A DNA stretch of 64,000 nt from JAOSJL01 sp963704035 (GTDB lineage Bacteria; Actinomycetota; Acidimicrobiia; IMCC26256; JAOSJL01): positions 620,001 to 684,000 of the forward strand of contig CAVPGR010000002.1 in assembly GCA_963704035.1 (NCBI GenBank), given 5' to 3'. Position numbers and translations under genes: made by a program. Below are positions 28,245 to 37,305 of the stretch, one piece after another. The notes under the pieces are model-generated. The model worked only from the letters and a program-made list of their open reading frames with translations. It was not told the origin of the DNA and did not search any database. How positions within the stretch are numbered: the first letter of the stretch is position 1; the number at the start of each line of letters is the position of its first letter.

Positions 28245-29213
28245 ATGCAGATCGTCATCGCCGTTGTACTGGGTGTCGCCGTCGTGTCGCTCGCGATCGG
28301 CCTCGTCCTTCTCTTCACGCGCGAGTCGTCGGCTGAAGATCAACTGGCCGAGTACCAGTCGGCCGCGCTCGAGGGCCGAGCCCCCGAGTCCGACGAGTAC
28401 CAGCTGGCAGAGACCGGCGTGGTGAAGTCCGCCGTCGACGCTACCGGCCGTATGGCCGAACGGACCGGTCTGCTCGATCGCGTCGAGAATGAGTTGGAAC
28501 AGGCCGATCTCCCGTTGCGCGCAGCGGAGGCGATCTTCTTCTACGTCACGGCCGTTCTCGTCTTCGCTCTTCTGGCTTTCGTCATCAGCAGCGAATGGAT
28601 CGTCGGCGTCATCGCGATCATCGTCGGCGTCGTTGTTCCCATCGCGGTCCTCAAGTCGCGCCGCCGGCAACGTCTCCAGCGCTTCGAGACCGAACTACCC
28701 GACACACTCGGGCTGCTGGCGGGCTCCCTGCGTGCCGGTTTCTCGTTCCAACAGGGCCTCGAGGCGGTCGCCGGCGACGCAACGGGCCCGATGGGCGAGG
28801 AGCTCCGCCGAGTCTTCAACGAGGTGCAACTCGGCCGCACCCTGGAGGACGCGCTCGAGGACTCCGCCGACAGAATGGAGAGCGACGACCTCCGCTGGAC
28901 GGTGCTCGCGGTGCGGATCCAACGGGAGGCCGGCGGAAACCTCGCCGAACTTCTCGACACGGTGGCCGAGACGATGAGCCAGCGTGAGCGCCTGCGCGCC
29001 GAGATCCGCACGCTCACGGCGGAAGGTCGGATGTCGGGCATCGTGCTCGGGATCTTCCCGTTCGCCTTCGCCGGCATTCTCGTCGTGATCTCGCCCGGCT
29101 ACCTCGACGCGTTGTTCGAGGAACCAGCGGGTATCGCCGCCATGATCGTGGCGGGTTTCGCCGCGGTCATCGGGTTCGTCTGGCTGCGCAAGATCGTCGC
29201 GATCGAGGTCTGA
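28245..29213 (+). CDS. tadB: TadB inner-membrane pilus assembly protein
   Basis: A polytopic platform protein with a GspF-type domain, 322 residues. It starts MQIVIAVVLGVAVVSLAIGL. The central GspF/T2SSF part reads LPDTLGLLAGSLRAGFSFQQ, then RRVFNEVQLGRTLEDALEDS and AVRIQREAGGNLAELLDTVA. Hydrophobic segments lie near residues 1-25, 95-140 and 265-320. It follows tadA by 31 bases and is followed by tadC after one base. Confidence 0.88.
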   Translation: MQIVIAVVLGVAVVSLAIGLVLLFTRESSAEDQLAEYQSAALEGRAPESDEYQLAETGVVKSAVDATGRMAERTGLLDRVENELEQADLPLRAAEAIFFYVTAVLVFALLAFVISSEWIVGVIAIIVGVVVPIAVLKSRRRQRLQRFETELPDTLGLLAGSLRAGFSFQQGLEAVAGDATGPMGEELRRVFNEVQLGRTLEDALEDSADRMESDDLRWTVLAVRIQREAGGNLAELLDTVAETMSQRERLRAEIRTLTAEGRMSGIVLGIFPFAFAGILVVISPGYLDALFEEPAGIAAMIVAGFAAVIGFVWLRKIVAIEV

Positions 29214-29214
29214 G

Positions 29215-30135
29215 ATGCTCGTCCTCGCCATTGGCCTGCTCGCCGCCGCCGTCCTGCTCATCGTTCTCTACGTCGGATCGGTGGTCACCGAACGGGCCGA
29301 AGCCCGCGAGTCACTGAAGCAGCTCGAGGGCTACCAGATCCAGGACTCGCGCGACCGCGAGATGCTCGAAGGTTTCACCGACCGCGTCGCCAAACCCGTC
29401 GGCGAGGCGATCGCGAGCTTCGGCGGCCGTTTCACTCCCGAAGGCTATGTGGACCAGGTCGAGGAGAAGTTGGTCTACGCCGGCAATCCGCCGTCGCTGA
29501 CGATCGACCGAGTGCTGATCTACAAGGTCCTCGGAGCTGTCTCCGTGGTCGTGTGGGCGCCTTTGTTGCTCCTGCCCATTCCGCCCATCACGCTGCAGGG
29601 GCTCGTCGGTCTGCTCGCGGTCGGATTGCTGTGGTTCGCGTCCTTCATGGCGCCCGACGCCATTCTGAACAGGATGGTGGAGGAGCGCAAGCGCCAGATC
29701 GCCATTCGGCTTCCCGACCTGCTCGATCTGATGGTCATCAGCGTCGAGGCCGGTCTCGGCTTCGACCAGGCCCTCGACCGCACGACGAAGGCGATCCCTG
29801 GAGACCTCTCGGACGAGTTCCGACGGGTGCTGAGAGAGACACGCATCGGATCCTCCCGATCGGACGCTCTTCGTGCCATGGACGAACGGACTCACGTTCC
29901 CGAACTCCACACGTTCATCCTGGCGATGCTCCAGGCCGACACATTCGGCGTCTCGGTGGCACGTGTTCTGCGTTCGCAGGCGGCCGACATGCGCGTGATG
30001 CGGCGGTTCCGCGCCCAGGAGGAGGCTCAGAAGGCTCCGGTGAAGATGCTCTTCCCCCTCGTCTTCTGCATTTTCCCGGCCGTGTTCGTGGTCATCCTCG
30101 GACCCGCGGTGATCCGACTGCTCGACGCTCTCTAG
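29215..30135 (+). CDS. tadC: TadC inner-membrane pilus assembly protein
   Basis: The second GspF-type platform protein, 306 residues, intact. It starts MLVLAIGLLAAAVLLIVLYV. The domain has IRLPDLLDLMVISVEAGLGF, DQALDRTTKAIPGDLSDEFR, and a C-terminal hydrophobic pair (MLFPLVFCIFPAVFVVILGP). The ATG follows the tadB stop almost directly (TGAGATG), so translation is coupled. TadB and TadC together form the membrane platform on which TadA acts. Confidence 0.88.
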   Translation: MLVLAIGLLAAAVLLIVLYVGSVVTERAEARESLKQLEGYQIQDSRDREMLEGFTDRVAKPVGEAIASFGGRFTPEGYVDQVEEKLVYAGNPPSLTIDRVLIYKVLGAVSVVVWAPLLLLPIPPITLQGLVGLLAVGLLWFASFMAPDAILNRMVEERKRQIAIRLPDLLDLMVISVEAGLGFDQALDRTTKAIPGDLSDEFRRVLRETRIGSSRSDALRAMDERTHVPELHTFILAMLQADTFGVSVARVLRSQAADMRVMRRFRAQEEAQKAPVKMLFPLVFCIFPAVFVVILGPAVIRLLDAL

Positions 30136-30144
30136 GCGCCGAGC

Positions 30145-31652
30145 GTGGACCCACCCCCGGATTCTTCCGCCGGTCCGGAGGCCGCCGAAACCTCCCTTGA
30201 GGCGGCGGCCCCGACCCGTCGGGCGCCCGGTCTCGACGGGCTCATCACGGCCACCTTCGCCCTCGCAGGGTTCGGCTTCGGCCTCCAACGCCTGTTCGAC
30301 AACTCGTTCCTGTGGCACCTTCGCACGGGTGAGCTGATTCTCGATTCCGGCGGGATTCCCCGCGTCGACCCGTACTCGTTCACGGCGAGCGGCACGTCCT
30401 GGGTGGACCAGTCCTGGCTCGTCCAGGTGGCGTACGCGGCACTCGATCGAACGGTGGGCCGTGGGGGATCCGACTCCTGGGCGCTGTGGCGGGAGCGCTC
30501 CTGATGGTGCTGCTCTTCCGGCTGGCGCTGCGGTTCGCGCACGACACGTGGCGCGCCGCCGGGCTGACACTCGTCGCGGTGCTCACGATCCGGGAGCTCT
30601 GGACGGTCCGGCCGCTGGCGTTCGGCCTGGTGGCCTTCGTCGGGCTCGTCTGGATCGTGGAGGTCCGCGATTCGTGGGTGCGACGCCACGTCGTGCTGGT
30701 CCTCCCGGTGCTCTTCTGGCTCTGGGTCAACGCGCACGGCAGTTTCGCCCTGGGCTTCGTCTACCTGCTTCTCCACTTCCTCGGCAACTGGTGGGACGGC
30801 CGGCGACCGTGGGACGGCGAGGATCGGCGGCTGCTCATCGCCGCGGGGATCTCGAGTGTGGTCGTGTTCGTCACTCCGCTCGGATACCGGCTCGCTCTCT
30901 TCCCGCTCCGGGTCCTGGACCGGGGCGACATGTTCCGACAGGTCACCGAGTGGGCGTCTCCGGATTTCCGCGAACCGGCGGGCATGGTCTTCGGACTCTG
31001 GATCGCCGTGCTGGTCGTCGTGATGGCGCGGGGGCGACACCACGTGTCGCGCCGCGATCTACTCGTGACCCTTCCCTTCGTGCTCCTCGCTCTCTGGGCA
31101 CGACGCAACGTCGCTGTCGCCCCGATCGTCACACTGCCGATCGCCGCACGCGCCGTGGCAGTGCCGCGACGGCTCCGAAGCCCCCTGGCCCCTGTTCCGG
31201 CCTGGGCCTTCGCGTGCGTCCTGGTCTTCGCCGCAGTCGTTCTCACGGCGAACGCGGCAGCGGAGGACGACTTCGACCTGGAGTTCTATCCGGTGGAAGC
31301 GGTGAACCACCTCGACGAGGAAGGGCTCCTCGGGAGCAACGTCTTCACGACCGATGCGTGGGCGGGTTACCTGATATGGAGATCATGGCCGGATCAGCTC
31401 GTCTACATGGACGACCGGGTCGACATGTACCCCCGAGAGGTCTTCGACGACTACAACGAGGTGAGCGATGTCGGCGAGGGCTGGTCCGATGTTCTGGATC
31501 GTCGGGACATCGACGTCGTGTTGTGGCCGACCGAGCGTGCGCTGAACCAGGTGCTCGAGGCTTCATCGGAGTGGACGCTCGCCTACGAGGGCGACACGGC
31601 GAAAGTGTACGAACACGATGGGGTGGAACGCGACGAAGCCGCCGATCGGTGA
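30145..31652 (+). CDS. Polytopic membrane protein, GT-C glycosyltransferase-like, one frameshift
   Basis: A protein of about 500 residues from GTG 30145, 9 bases after tadC, so probably in the tad operon. After a cytosolic start it has the phrase WHLRTGELILDSGGIPRVDP followed by YSFTASGTSWVDQSWL. This is typical of uncharacterised polytopic proteins with a PMT/GT39-like loop. Ten or so hydrophobic segments follow, then an extracytoplasmic C-terminal domain (GSNVFTTDAWAGYLIWRSWP). A frameshift near 30467 splits it. A role in glycosylating pilins or surface polymer is possible from position only. Confidence 0.65.
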
Positions 31653-31676
31653 CGCCGGGAGTTGTCCCGACGGCCG

Positions 31677-31694
31677 ACCGGCGGCCTCGCCGGT
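31677..31694. terminator. Hairpin between the converging tad operon and flp gene
   Basis: ACCGGCG-GCCT-CGCCGGT forms a perfect 7-bp stem with a 4-base loop, followed by TTCTCG on the plus strand. It lies between two converging stops and could serve both directions. Confidence 0.5.
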
Positions 31695-31739
31695 TTCTCG
31701 TGTACCCGTGTCGGCGGAAGCGTGTCCGCCGTCGGGTCG

Positions 31740-31922
31740 CTACTGAAGTGCGCTGTCGACGCTGCTGAACTTCGTGCTGGTCGAACGACCGACCAACGTG
31801 ACGACACCGATCACCACGACCGCGATGAGCGCGGCGAGCAGCACGTACTCGATCATCGATGCGCCACGCTCGGTGTTGGCGAAACGGGCCTGGAGCCACG
31901 CCTTCATGACGTAGAGGTTCAT
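31740..31922 (-). CDS. flp: Flp/Fap-type pilin
   Basis: The major pilin subunit, 60 residues from ATG 31922 (MNLYVMKAWLQARFANTERG). The prepilin processing region and hydrophobic core read RGASMIEYVLLAALIAVVVI, with Glu-Tyr as expected for Flp pilins. A ribosome site AGGAAAGG lies 7 bases upstream. It is transcribed towards the tad operon from its own promoter region, which contains two 19-bp repeats. No TadV-type prepilin peptidase is visible in the window. Confidence 0.9.
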   Translation of the reverse strand: MNLYVMKAWLQARFANTERGASMIEYVLLAALIAVVVIGVVTLVGRSTSTKFSSVDSALQ

Positions 31923-31946
31923 GGAACTGCCTTTCCTGGTTGTTTC

Positions 31947-31990
31947 CACCGGGGGTTCCCGGGTGTTCGTCCACCGGGAGGTCCCGGGTG
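31947..31990. repeat. Two 19-bp repeats in the flp leader
   Basis: CACCGGGGGTTCCCGGGTG (31947-31965) and CACCGGGAGGTCCCGGGTG (31972-31990) are 17/19 identical, with starts 25 bases apart. Each can fold on itself. They lie 25-68 bases upstream of the pilin start. A likely -10 (GATACT on the minus strand, near 32003-32008) is further upstream, so they may be transcribed as leader hairpins. Confidence 0.7.
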
Positions 31991-32085
31991 TCGGATTCAG
32001 TATCGGTACTGTGCGTGGCGGTGTGAATGGGTCGGGCGACTCATTGTGGTCGAAAGCGGGCTAGGTGAGAACCAGGACGGAATAA

Positions 32086-32733
32086 CTAGTCATCACGAAG
32101 GGAGATGATCCCGCGGCGTACGGCGGTCAGGACCGCCTGGGTGCGGTCGCGGGCGTCGAGCTTGGCGTAGACGGACGCCAGGTGGTTCTTGACGGTCTTG
32201 GCGCTGATGAACAGCTCCTCGCTGATCTCGGCGGTCGAGCGACCGTCGGCCACGAGCTGGAGGACTTCCTCCTCGCGTGCGGTGAGCGGGGATCCACCCG
32301 ATGTGCCGAGAGTCTCGGGCGCCTTGAGCTCGCGGAGCATCGACGCGCCGATCTCGGGTGAGAGCACGATGTCGCCGGCCGCCACCGCCCGGACCGCGTC
32401 GACGACCTCGCTCATGGCCGAGTCCTTGCCGAGGAATGCCACTGCGCCCGCCCTGACGGCCTCCGCGAGCAGGCGCTGGTCTCCGTGCATCGTGAGCACC
32501 GCCACCTTCGCGCCGGGGATCTCGGTCGTGATGCGACGGGTGGCTTCGACGCCGTCGAGGACCGGCATGGTGACATCCATGACGATGACGTCGGGTGACG
32601 TGTCATGTGCGAGACGCACGGCCTCTTCGCCGTCGGCTGCTTCTGCGACGACGTCGATGTCGGCTGACTCCAGAGCGGCCCTCAGCGCGTTGCGAAGCAA
32701 CGTGTGGTCATCGGCGAGCAGCACCCGGGTCAT
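32086..32733 (-). CDS. NarL/LuxR-type response regulator
   Basis: A DNA-binding response regulator, 215 residues, intact. The receiver begins TRVLLADDHTLLRNALRAAL. The phosphoacceptor is in VIVMDVTMPVLDG and the switch Lys in AFLGKDS. The C-terminal LuxR HTH reads LTAREEEVLQLVADGRSTAE, then ISAKTVKNHLASVYAKL. Its ATG overlaps the stop of the histidine kinase gene (ATGA), so the pair is co-translated. It lies beside flp and may control the pilus locus; that is inference. Confidence 0.9.
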   Translation of the reverse strand: MTRVLLADDHTLLRNALRAALESADIDVVAEAADGEEAVRLAHDTSPDVIVMDVTMPVLDGVEATRRITTEIPGAKVAVLTMHGDQRLLAEAVRAGAVAFLGKDSAMSEVVDAVRAVAAGDIVLSPEIGASMLRELKAPETLGTSGGSPLTAREEEVLQLVADGRSTAEISEELFISAKTVKNHLASVYAKLDARDRTQAVLTAVRRGIISLRDD

Positions 32734-34520
32734 GTTGGGCTCTCGAGATCGACCGAGACCCGAGTTCCCCGTCCTTCGGAGCTCCAGATCGAGATTCGCG
32801 CGTTCATGGCCGCCGCCCGCTCCTCCATGCCGGTAAGCCCGAAATGTCCCGCTCGCGGGTCGTCAGTGCGAAACCCGGTGCCGTCGTCGGTGACCTCGAG
32901 GTGGGTCCGTCCGTCCTCGTCGCACCAGAGGAGCCGGCAGTGCGACGCATGAGCATGCCGGGCGACGTTCATGAGAGCTTCCTGGGCGATCCTCAGGAGC
33001 TCCCGTTCGATGGGTAGGGGGAGACGGAGGTCTTCGTCGGGGAGCTCCACCTCGAGGTCGACACCTGTACGGCCGCTCCAGTGGACGGCGTAGTCGCTCA
33101 GCGCCGAGCGCAGGCTGCGACGGTCGTCGACCTCGACCCGTAGGTCGTAGAGCGCGTTGCGGAGATCGGTGATCTGGTTCCTGACGATGCCACGCAGATG
33201 CTCGAGTTGTCCGTCGCGATCGTCGACGGCCAGTCGCTCCAGCTCGAACGCCACGTACGCCAGCGACTGGGCCAGGTTGTCGTGCAGTTCGCGGGCGATC
33301 CGTGCCCGTTCCTCCTCGACACCGAGAGTTCTGATCCTCGCAAACATCACGGCGTTGTCGACGGCGACGGCGACGGGTGTGGCGAGACCGCTGAGGATCC
33401 GAACCTCGTCGGCCCCGTACACGCGCGTACGTCGATGCTCGATCGCCAGGAGCCCGACAACGGTGTCGCGGGTAGCAAGAGGGATGTAGAGGGCGCTGCG
33501 CGACGACGGCGAGAGGCCCGTGTGGCCCTCGGCGAGCAGATCCGGTTCCATGACAGCGCGATGTTCGGCCAGCGCCACGACGGCAGGGTCGGGCAGGGCA
33601 GCATCACTCAGGGAATCCTCCAGGCGCGCGCCGTCGGCCATCTCGACCGACCAGTCGGAGGTCGCCTCGTTTCGCAGAAGGACGACCAGCGCCGTGTACT
33701 CGGTGATCCGACGAATCTGCGTTCGTGTCGATCCGAGCACGTCCGTGACATCGAGCGTGGCAGGCATGGATCTGCTGAGATCTTGGAGTGCACGCAGGAG
33801 GTCGTTGACCTCGCCCAGCCGCCGGAGCTCGGAGCGGTCTTCGCTCTCGCGGCGCTGGACGTCGCGAGCGAGGCGGCGAGCGAACCCGCACGCCGCCGCG
33901 ATCGTGACGAACACGAGCGTGAGCTGAGCGCCTGATCGTGCGTGGGAACCGGCGGTACCTTCGATGACGGCGCCGAGCATGATCCCGCCGACCGTGAATG
34001 CGGTTCCGGCGAACGCGGCCAGGTAACCGGCGCCGAGACCGGCGATCACGATGGGTGTCGCCGGTGTGAGCACGAAGGCGCTGTCCCATCCACCGCTGAT
34101 CGCGACCGCCAGCACCGTGGTGACCAGTTCGAGGCCGACGAGCATGAGACCGATGGGGCGTCCCTCCACTCGGATCGGGCGGATCGCCCGGAGAATCGCG
34201 GTGAGCCCGAGCAGGACGGCCGCTATCAGGGCACCTGAACTCCGCGGCGCCACATCGAGAGCCAACAATCCCGCCCCGACGACGAGCGTGCCGATCCGCA
34301 ACGCCGTCGCCAGCAGCCCCAGCCCCCGGTCACGGACCATCTCGGCGAGATAGGCGTCGCCGGCGGCTGTGCGTGCTCGCTGGTGCATCGGCTCCGGGTC
34401 GGCGGGAGCGTCGATCAGAGCGTCGCCGAGCACCGATCGGCCCGGGCCGGCGAACGGCGCCTCGGTACCCGTGGGCGTCGACGGGTCCGTATTCGGAGTT
34501 CGGAGAGGCACGGTGGACAT
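32730..34520 (-). CDS. Membrane histidine kinase with GAF domain (NarL-partner type)
   Basis: A 596-residue sensor kinase, intact. Hydrophobic segments at about residues 65-200 form a five- or six-helix membrane sensor. A GAF domain follows (TRTQIRRITEYTALVVLLRN to VAVAVDNAVMFARI). The HisKA_3 dimerisation box has the phospho-His in RARIARELHDNLAQSLAYVA. The ATPase domain has ELLRIAQEALMNVARHAHAS and VTDDGTGF. It precedes and overlaps the NarL-type regulator gene. Ligand unknown. Confidence 0.9.
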   Translation of the reverse strand: MSTVPLRTPNTDPSTPTGTEAPFAGPGRSVLGDALIDAPADPEPMHQRARTAAGDAYLAEMVRDRGLGLLATALRIGTLVVGAGLLALDVAPRSSGALIAAVLLGLTAILRAIRPIRVEGRPIGLMLVGLELVTTVLAVAISGGWDSAFVLTPATPIVIAGLGAGYLAAFAGTAFTVGGIMLGAVIEGTAGSHARSGAQLTLVFVTIAAACGFARRLARDVQRRESEDRSELRRLGEVNDLLRALQDLSRSMPATLDVTDVLGSTRTQIRRITEYTALVVLLRNEATSDWSVEMADGARLEDSLSDAALPDPAVVALAEHRAVMEPDLLAEGHTGLSPSSRSALYIPLATRDTVVGLLAIEHRRTRVYGADEVRILSGLATPVAVAVDNAVMFARIRTLGVEEERARIARELHDNLAQSLAYVAFELERLAVDDRDGQLEHLRGIVRNQITDLRNALYDLRVEVDDRRSLRSALSDYAVHWSGRTGVDLEVELPDEDLRLPLPIERELLRIAQEALMNVARHAHASHCRLLWCDEDGRTHLEVTDDGTGFRTDDPRAGHFGLTGMEERAAAMNARISIWSSEGRGTRVSVDLESPT

Positions 34521-34564
34521 TGTCCCACGGCGCTCGCGCTCCTCAGGACCATCAACGGCCTCCC

Positions 34565-34570
34565 TAGACT
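34565..34570 (+). promoter_or_regulatory. -10 element for leaderless coaE
   Basis: TAGACT lies 7 bases before the ATG at 34578 and no ribosome site is present, so coaE is probably leaderless. Confidence 0.5.
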
Positions 34571-34577
34571 CACCCGG

Positions 34578-35187
34578 ATGTTCACGGTCGGGCTGACGGG
34601 TGGCATGGGATCGGGGAAGTCGACGGTCGCGGACCTGCTCGCCGCGCCGCGGTGCGGTCGTCGTCGACGCCGACGCAACTGGCCCGTGAGGTCGTCGAAC
34701 CCGGTCGACCCGCCTTCGACGCCGTGGTCGAACGCTTCGGGGAAGGAGTCGTCGGTCCCGACGGAGCCCTGGACCGTCCGGCGCTCGCCGCCCGGGTCTT
34801 CGAGGACGACGCCGCCAGGACGGATCTGGAGGCCATCACCCACCCCGCGATCGGCGAGGCTCTCCTGGAACGGGTGGCGGCAGCCCCGCCCGACGCCGTG
34901 ATCGTGATGGATGTTCCGCTCCTCGTCGAGAAGGGCCACCGGAGCTACGACCTCGTCCTCGTGGTCGAGGCGCCTCTCGCCGCGCGGTCTCGACCGCCTG
35001 GAGAACGCGAGGTGTCGGGCGATCCGACGCCGAGGCCCGCATGGCGACCCAGGCGACCGACGAGGAGCGTCGCGCGGTCGCCGACGTGGTGATCGACAAC
35101 TCCGGAGACGTTGCCGATCTCGAGGCCGAGGTCACGAGCGCGTGGGAGGAGATCGAACGCCGGCGATCGGAGCGTCAGGGCGACTGA
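34578..35187 (+). CDS. coaE: Dephospho-CoA kinase, several frameshifts
   Basis: The last step of CoA synthesis: ATP-dependent phosphorylation of dephospho-CoA. It starts MFTVGLTGGMGSGKSTVADL (P-loop GGMGSGKST). The joined middle has QLAREVVEPGRPAFDAVVER and the family phrase MDVPLLVEKGHRSYDLVLVV. The C-terminal part has MATQATDEERRAVADVVIDN. Extra bases near 34651, 34670 and 34994, plus a further shift near 35015, break the frame. The corrected length is about 202 residues. The position before uvrB is the conserved actinobacterial one. Confidence 0.85.
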
Positions 35188-35224
35188 CGCGCCGGACACC
35201 GGCGTTGCTGTCGGTGGGTGTCGG

Positions 35225-35230
35225 TACGAT
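35225..35230 (+). promoter_or_regulatory. -10 element for leaderless uvrB
   Basis: TACGAT lies 7 bases before the GTG at 35238. An in-frame ATG at 35229 overlaps the box itself, so the GTG is the better start if this box is used. Confidence 0.45.
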
Positions 35231-35237
35231 GGCGGGC

Positions 35238-37253
35238 GTGCCTCCCCTCGAGCTCGTCGCCGACTTCGCGCCCGCCGGCGACCAATCGGAGGCCATCGAC
35301 GCGCTGGCGGCCGGGGTCGAGAAAGGGGAGCGGTTCCAGACCCTGCTCGGGATCACCGGTTCGGGAAAGTCGTTCACGATCGCCGGGATGCTCGAGCGGT
35401 TGCAGCGCCCGACCCTCGTCCTCGCTCCCAACAAGAGCCTGGCAGCCCAACTGGCGGCGGAGTTCCGGGAGTTCTTCCCGAAGAACCGCGTGGAGTACTT
35501 CGTCTCCTACTACGACTACTACCAGCCCGAGGCCTACGTCCCCGCGACCGACACGTTCATCGAGAAGGACTCGTCGATCAACGACGAGATCGACCGGCTC
35601 CGCCATTCGGCGACTGCGGCGGTGCTGACCCGGCGCGACGTCATCGTGGTGGCGTCGGTGTCGGCGATCTACGGGCTGGGCGCGCCCGAGGAGTATGCGA
35701 AGCAGTTGCTGATGGCGGCTGTCGGCGAGGAGTACAACCAGCGCGACATCCTCGCCAAGCTCGTGGATCTCCAGTACGAGCGCAACGACTACGAGTTCGT
35801 GCGCAACAAGTTCCGCGTTCGCGGCGACACCCTGGAGGTCTTCCCGGCCTACGAGGAACACGCGGTGCGCATCGAGCTCTTCGGCGACGAGGTCGAGCGG
35901 ATCGTCTCCTTCGATCCCCTGACCGGTGAGGTCATCGAGACGCTCGACCGCCTCGTGATCTTCCCGGCGTCGCACTACGTCACGTCCGACGAACGGATGC
36001 GCGACGCCATCGAGGGGATCGAGCTCGAGATGGTGGCGCGTCTCGCGAGCTCGAGAAGAAGGGCAAAGCTCCTCGAGGCGCAGCGTCTCCGGATGCGAAC
36101 GACCTACGACGTCGAGATGCTGCGCGAGGTCGGCATGTGCTCCGGGATCGAGAACTACTCGCGCTACCTCGACGGTCGAAGTGCCGGTGAGCCTCCGTAC
36201 ACGCTGCTCGACTACTTCCCCGACGACTTCCTGATGGTCGTCGACGAGTCGCACGTGGCCGTGCCGCAGCTCCACGGCCAGTTCGCCGGCGACAAGTCCC
36301 GCAAGGACACGCTCGTCGAACACGGCTTCCGGCTGCCGTCGGCCCTCGACAACCGGCCGCTGCGCTTCGAGGAGTGGGAGGAGAGGGTCAACCAGGTCGT
36401 GTTCATGTCGGCGACGCCGAGCCCCTACGAGCTCGAACGATCCGACCGGGTGGTCGAGCAGATCGTGCGCCCGACCGGCCTGGTCGACCCGGAGGTCGTC
36501 GTCCGCCCCACGAAGGGCCAGATCGACGATCTCGTGGCGGAGATCGCCGAGCGTGCGGAGAACGACCAGCGGGTTCTCGTCACGACGCTCACCAAGAAGA
36601 TGTCCGAAGACCTCACCGACTACCTCCTGGAACTGGGTATCCGGGTGCGGTACCTGCACAGCGAGGTCGACACCCTCGAACGTGTCGAGCTGCTGCGGAG
36701 CCTGCGGCTGGGTGAATTCGACGTTCTCGTCGGGATCAACCTGCTGCGGGAGGGCCTCGACCTGCCCGAGGTGTCGCTCGTGGCGATCCTCGACGCCGAC
36801 AAGGAGGGCTTCCTGCGCTCCGACACGTCGCTGATCCAGATGATCGGGCGCGCCGCGCGCAACGTCGACGGGCAGGTCGTCATGTACGCCGACCAGGTCA
36901 CCGACTCGATGCGCAGCGCCATCAGCGAGACGATGAGGCGCCGCAAGCGCCAGCTCGAGTACAACGCCGAGCACGGGATCGACCCGCAGACCATCCGCAA
37001 GAAGGTCATCGACATCCTGGAGATGGTGCAGGCGCGCGACGGCGACACGGCGTCGACCGGACGCGACCGGCGCGGCAGGCGGCGACAGATCGCCCACGAC
37101 GTGGCGGAACTGCCGAACGACGAGCTCGGGCGGCTCATCCAGGGTCTCGAGGCCGAGATGCACGAGGCCGCCCGCGACCTCCGCTTCGAGGAGGCCGCAC
37201 GGTTGCGTGACGAGCTCTCCGACCTGAAGCGGGAGCTGCGCGAGGTCAGCTGA
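35238..37253 (+). CDS. uvrB: UvrB, excinuclease ABC subunit B
   Basis: Damage-verification helicase-like subunit of nucleotide excision repair, 671 residues. Walker A is LLGITGSGKSFTIAGM (about residues 36-51). The beta-hairpin reads EYFVSYYDYYQPEAYVP. Later helicase motifs are DDFLMVVDESHV, FMSATPSPYE and MIGRAARNVDGQVVMYAD. The C-terminal UVR motif is MHEAARDLRFEEAARLRDE. One internal patch (LASSRRRAK where LAELEKKGK is usual, 36045-36067) looks like two compensating indels. The start is GTG 35238 or ATG 35229. Confidence 0.95.
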   Translation: MPPLELVADFAPAGDQSEAIDALAAGVEKGERFQTLLGITGSGKSFTIAGMLERLQRPTLVLAPNKSLAAQLAAEFREFFPKNRVEYFVSYYDYYQPEAYVPATDTFIEKDSSINDEIDRLRHSATAAVLTRRDVIVVASVSAIYGLGAPEEYAKQLLMAAVGEEYNQRDILAKLVDLQYERNDYEFVRNKFRVRGDTLEVFPAYEEHAVRIELFGDEVERIVSFDPLTGEVIETLDRLVIFPASHYVTSDERMRDAIEGIELEMVARLASSRRRAKLLEAQRLRMRTTYDVEMLREVGMCSGIENYSRYLDGRSAGEPPYTLLDYFPDDFLMVVDESHVAVPQLHGQFAGDKSRKDTLVEHGFRLPSALDNRPLRFEEWEERVNQVVFMSATPSPYELERSDRVVEQIVRPTGLVDPEVVVRPTKGQIDDLVAEIAERAENDQRVLVTTLTKKMSEDLTDYLLELGIRVRYLHSEVDTLERVELLRSLRLGEFDVLVGINLLREGLDLPEVSLVAILDADKEGFLRSDTSLIQMIGRAARNVDGQVVMYADQVTDSMRSAISETMRRRKRQLEYNAEHGIDPQTIRKKVIDILEMVQARDGDTASTGRDRRGRRRQIAHDVAELPNDELGRLIQGLEAEMHEAARDLRFEEAARLRDELSDLKRELREVS

Positions 37254-37293
37254 AGGACCCCGAACATCCGTTCGATCGGGGTGCCGACGTGGA

Positions 37294-37299
37294 TACACT
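37294..37299 (+). promoter_or_regulatory. -10 element for leaderless uvrA
   Basis: TACACT lies exactly 6 bases before the uvrA ATG at 37306, with no ribosome site. Transcription should begin at or beside the start codon. Confidence 0.6.
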
Positions 37300-37305
37300 G
37301 GGCCG

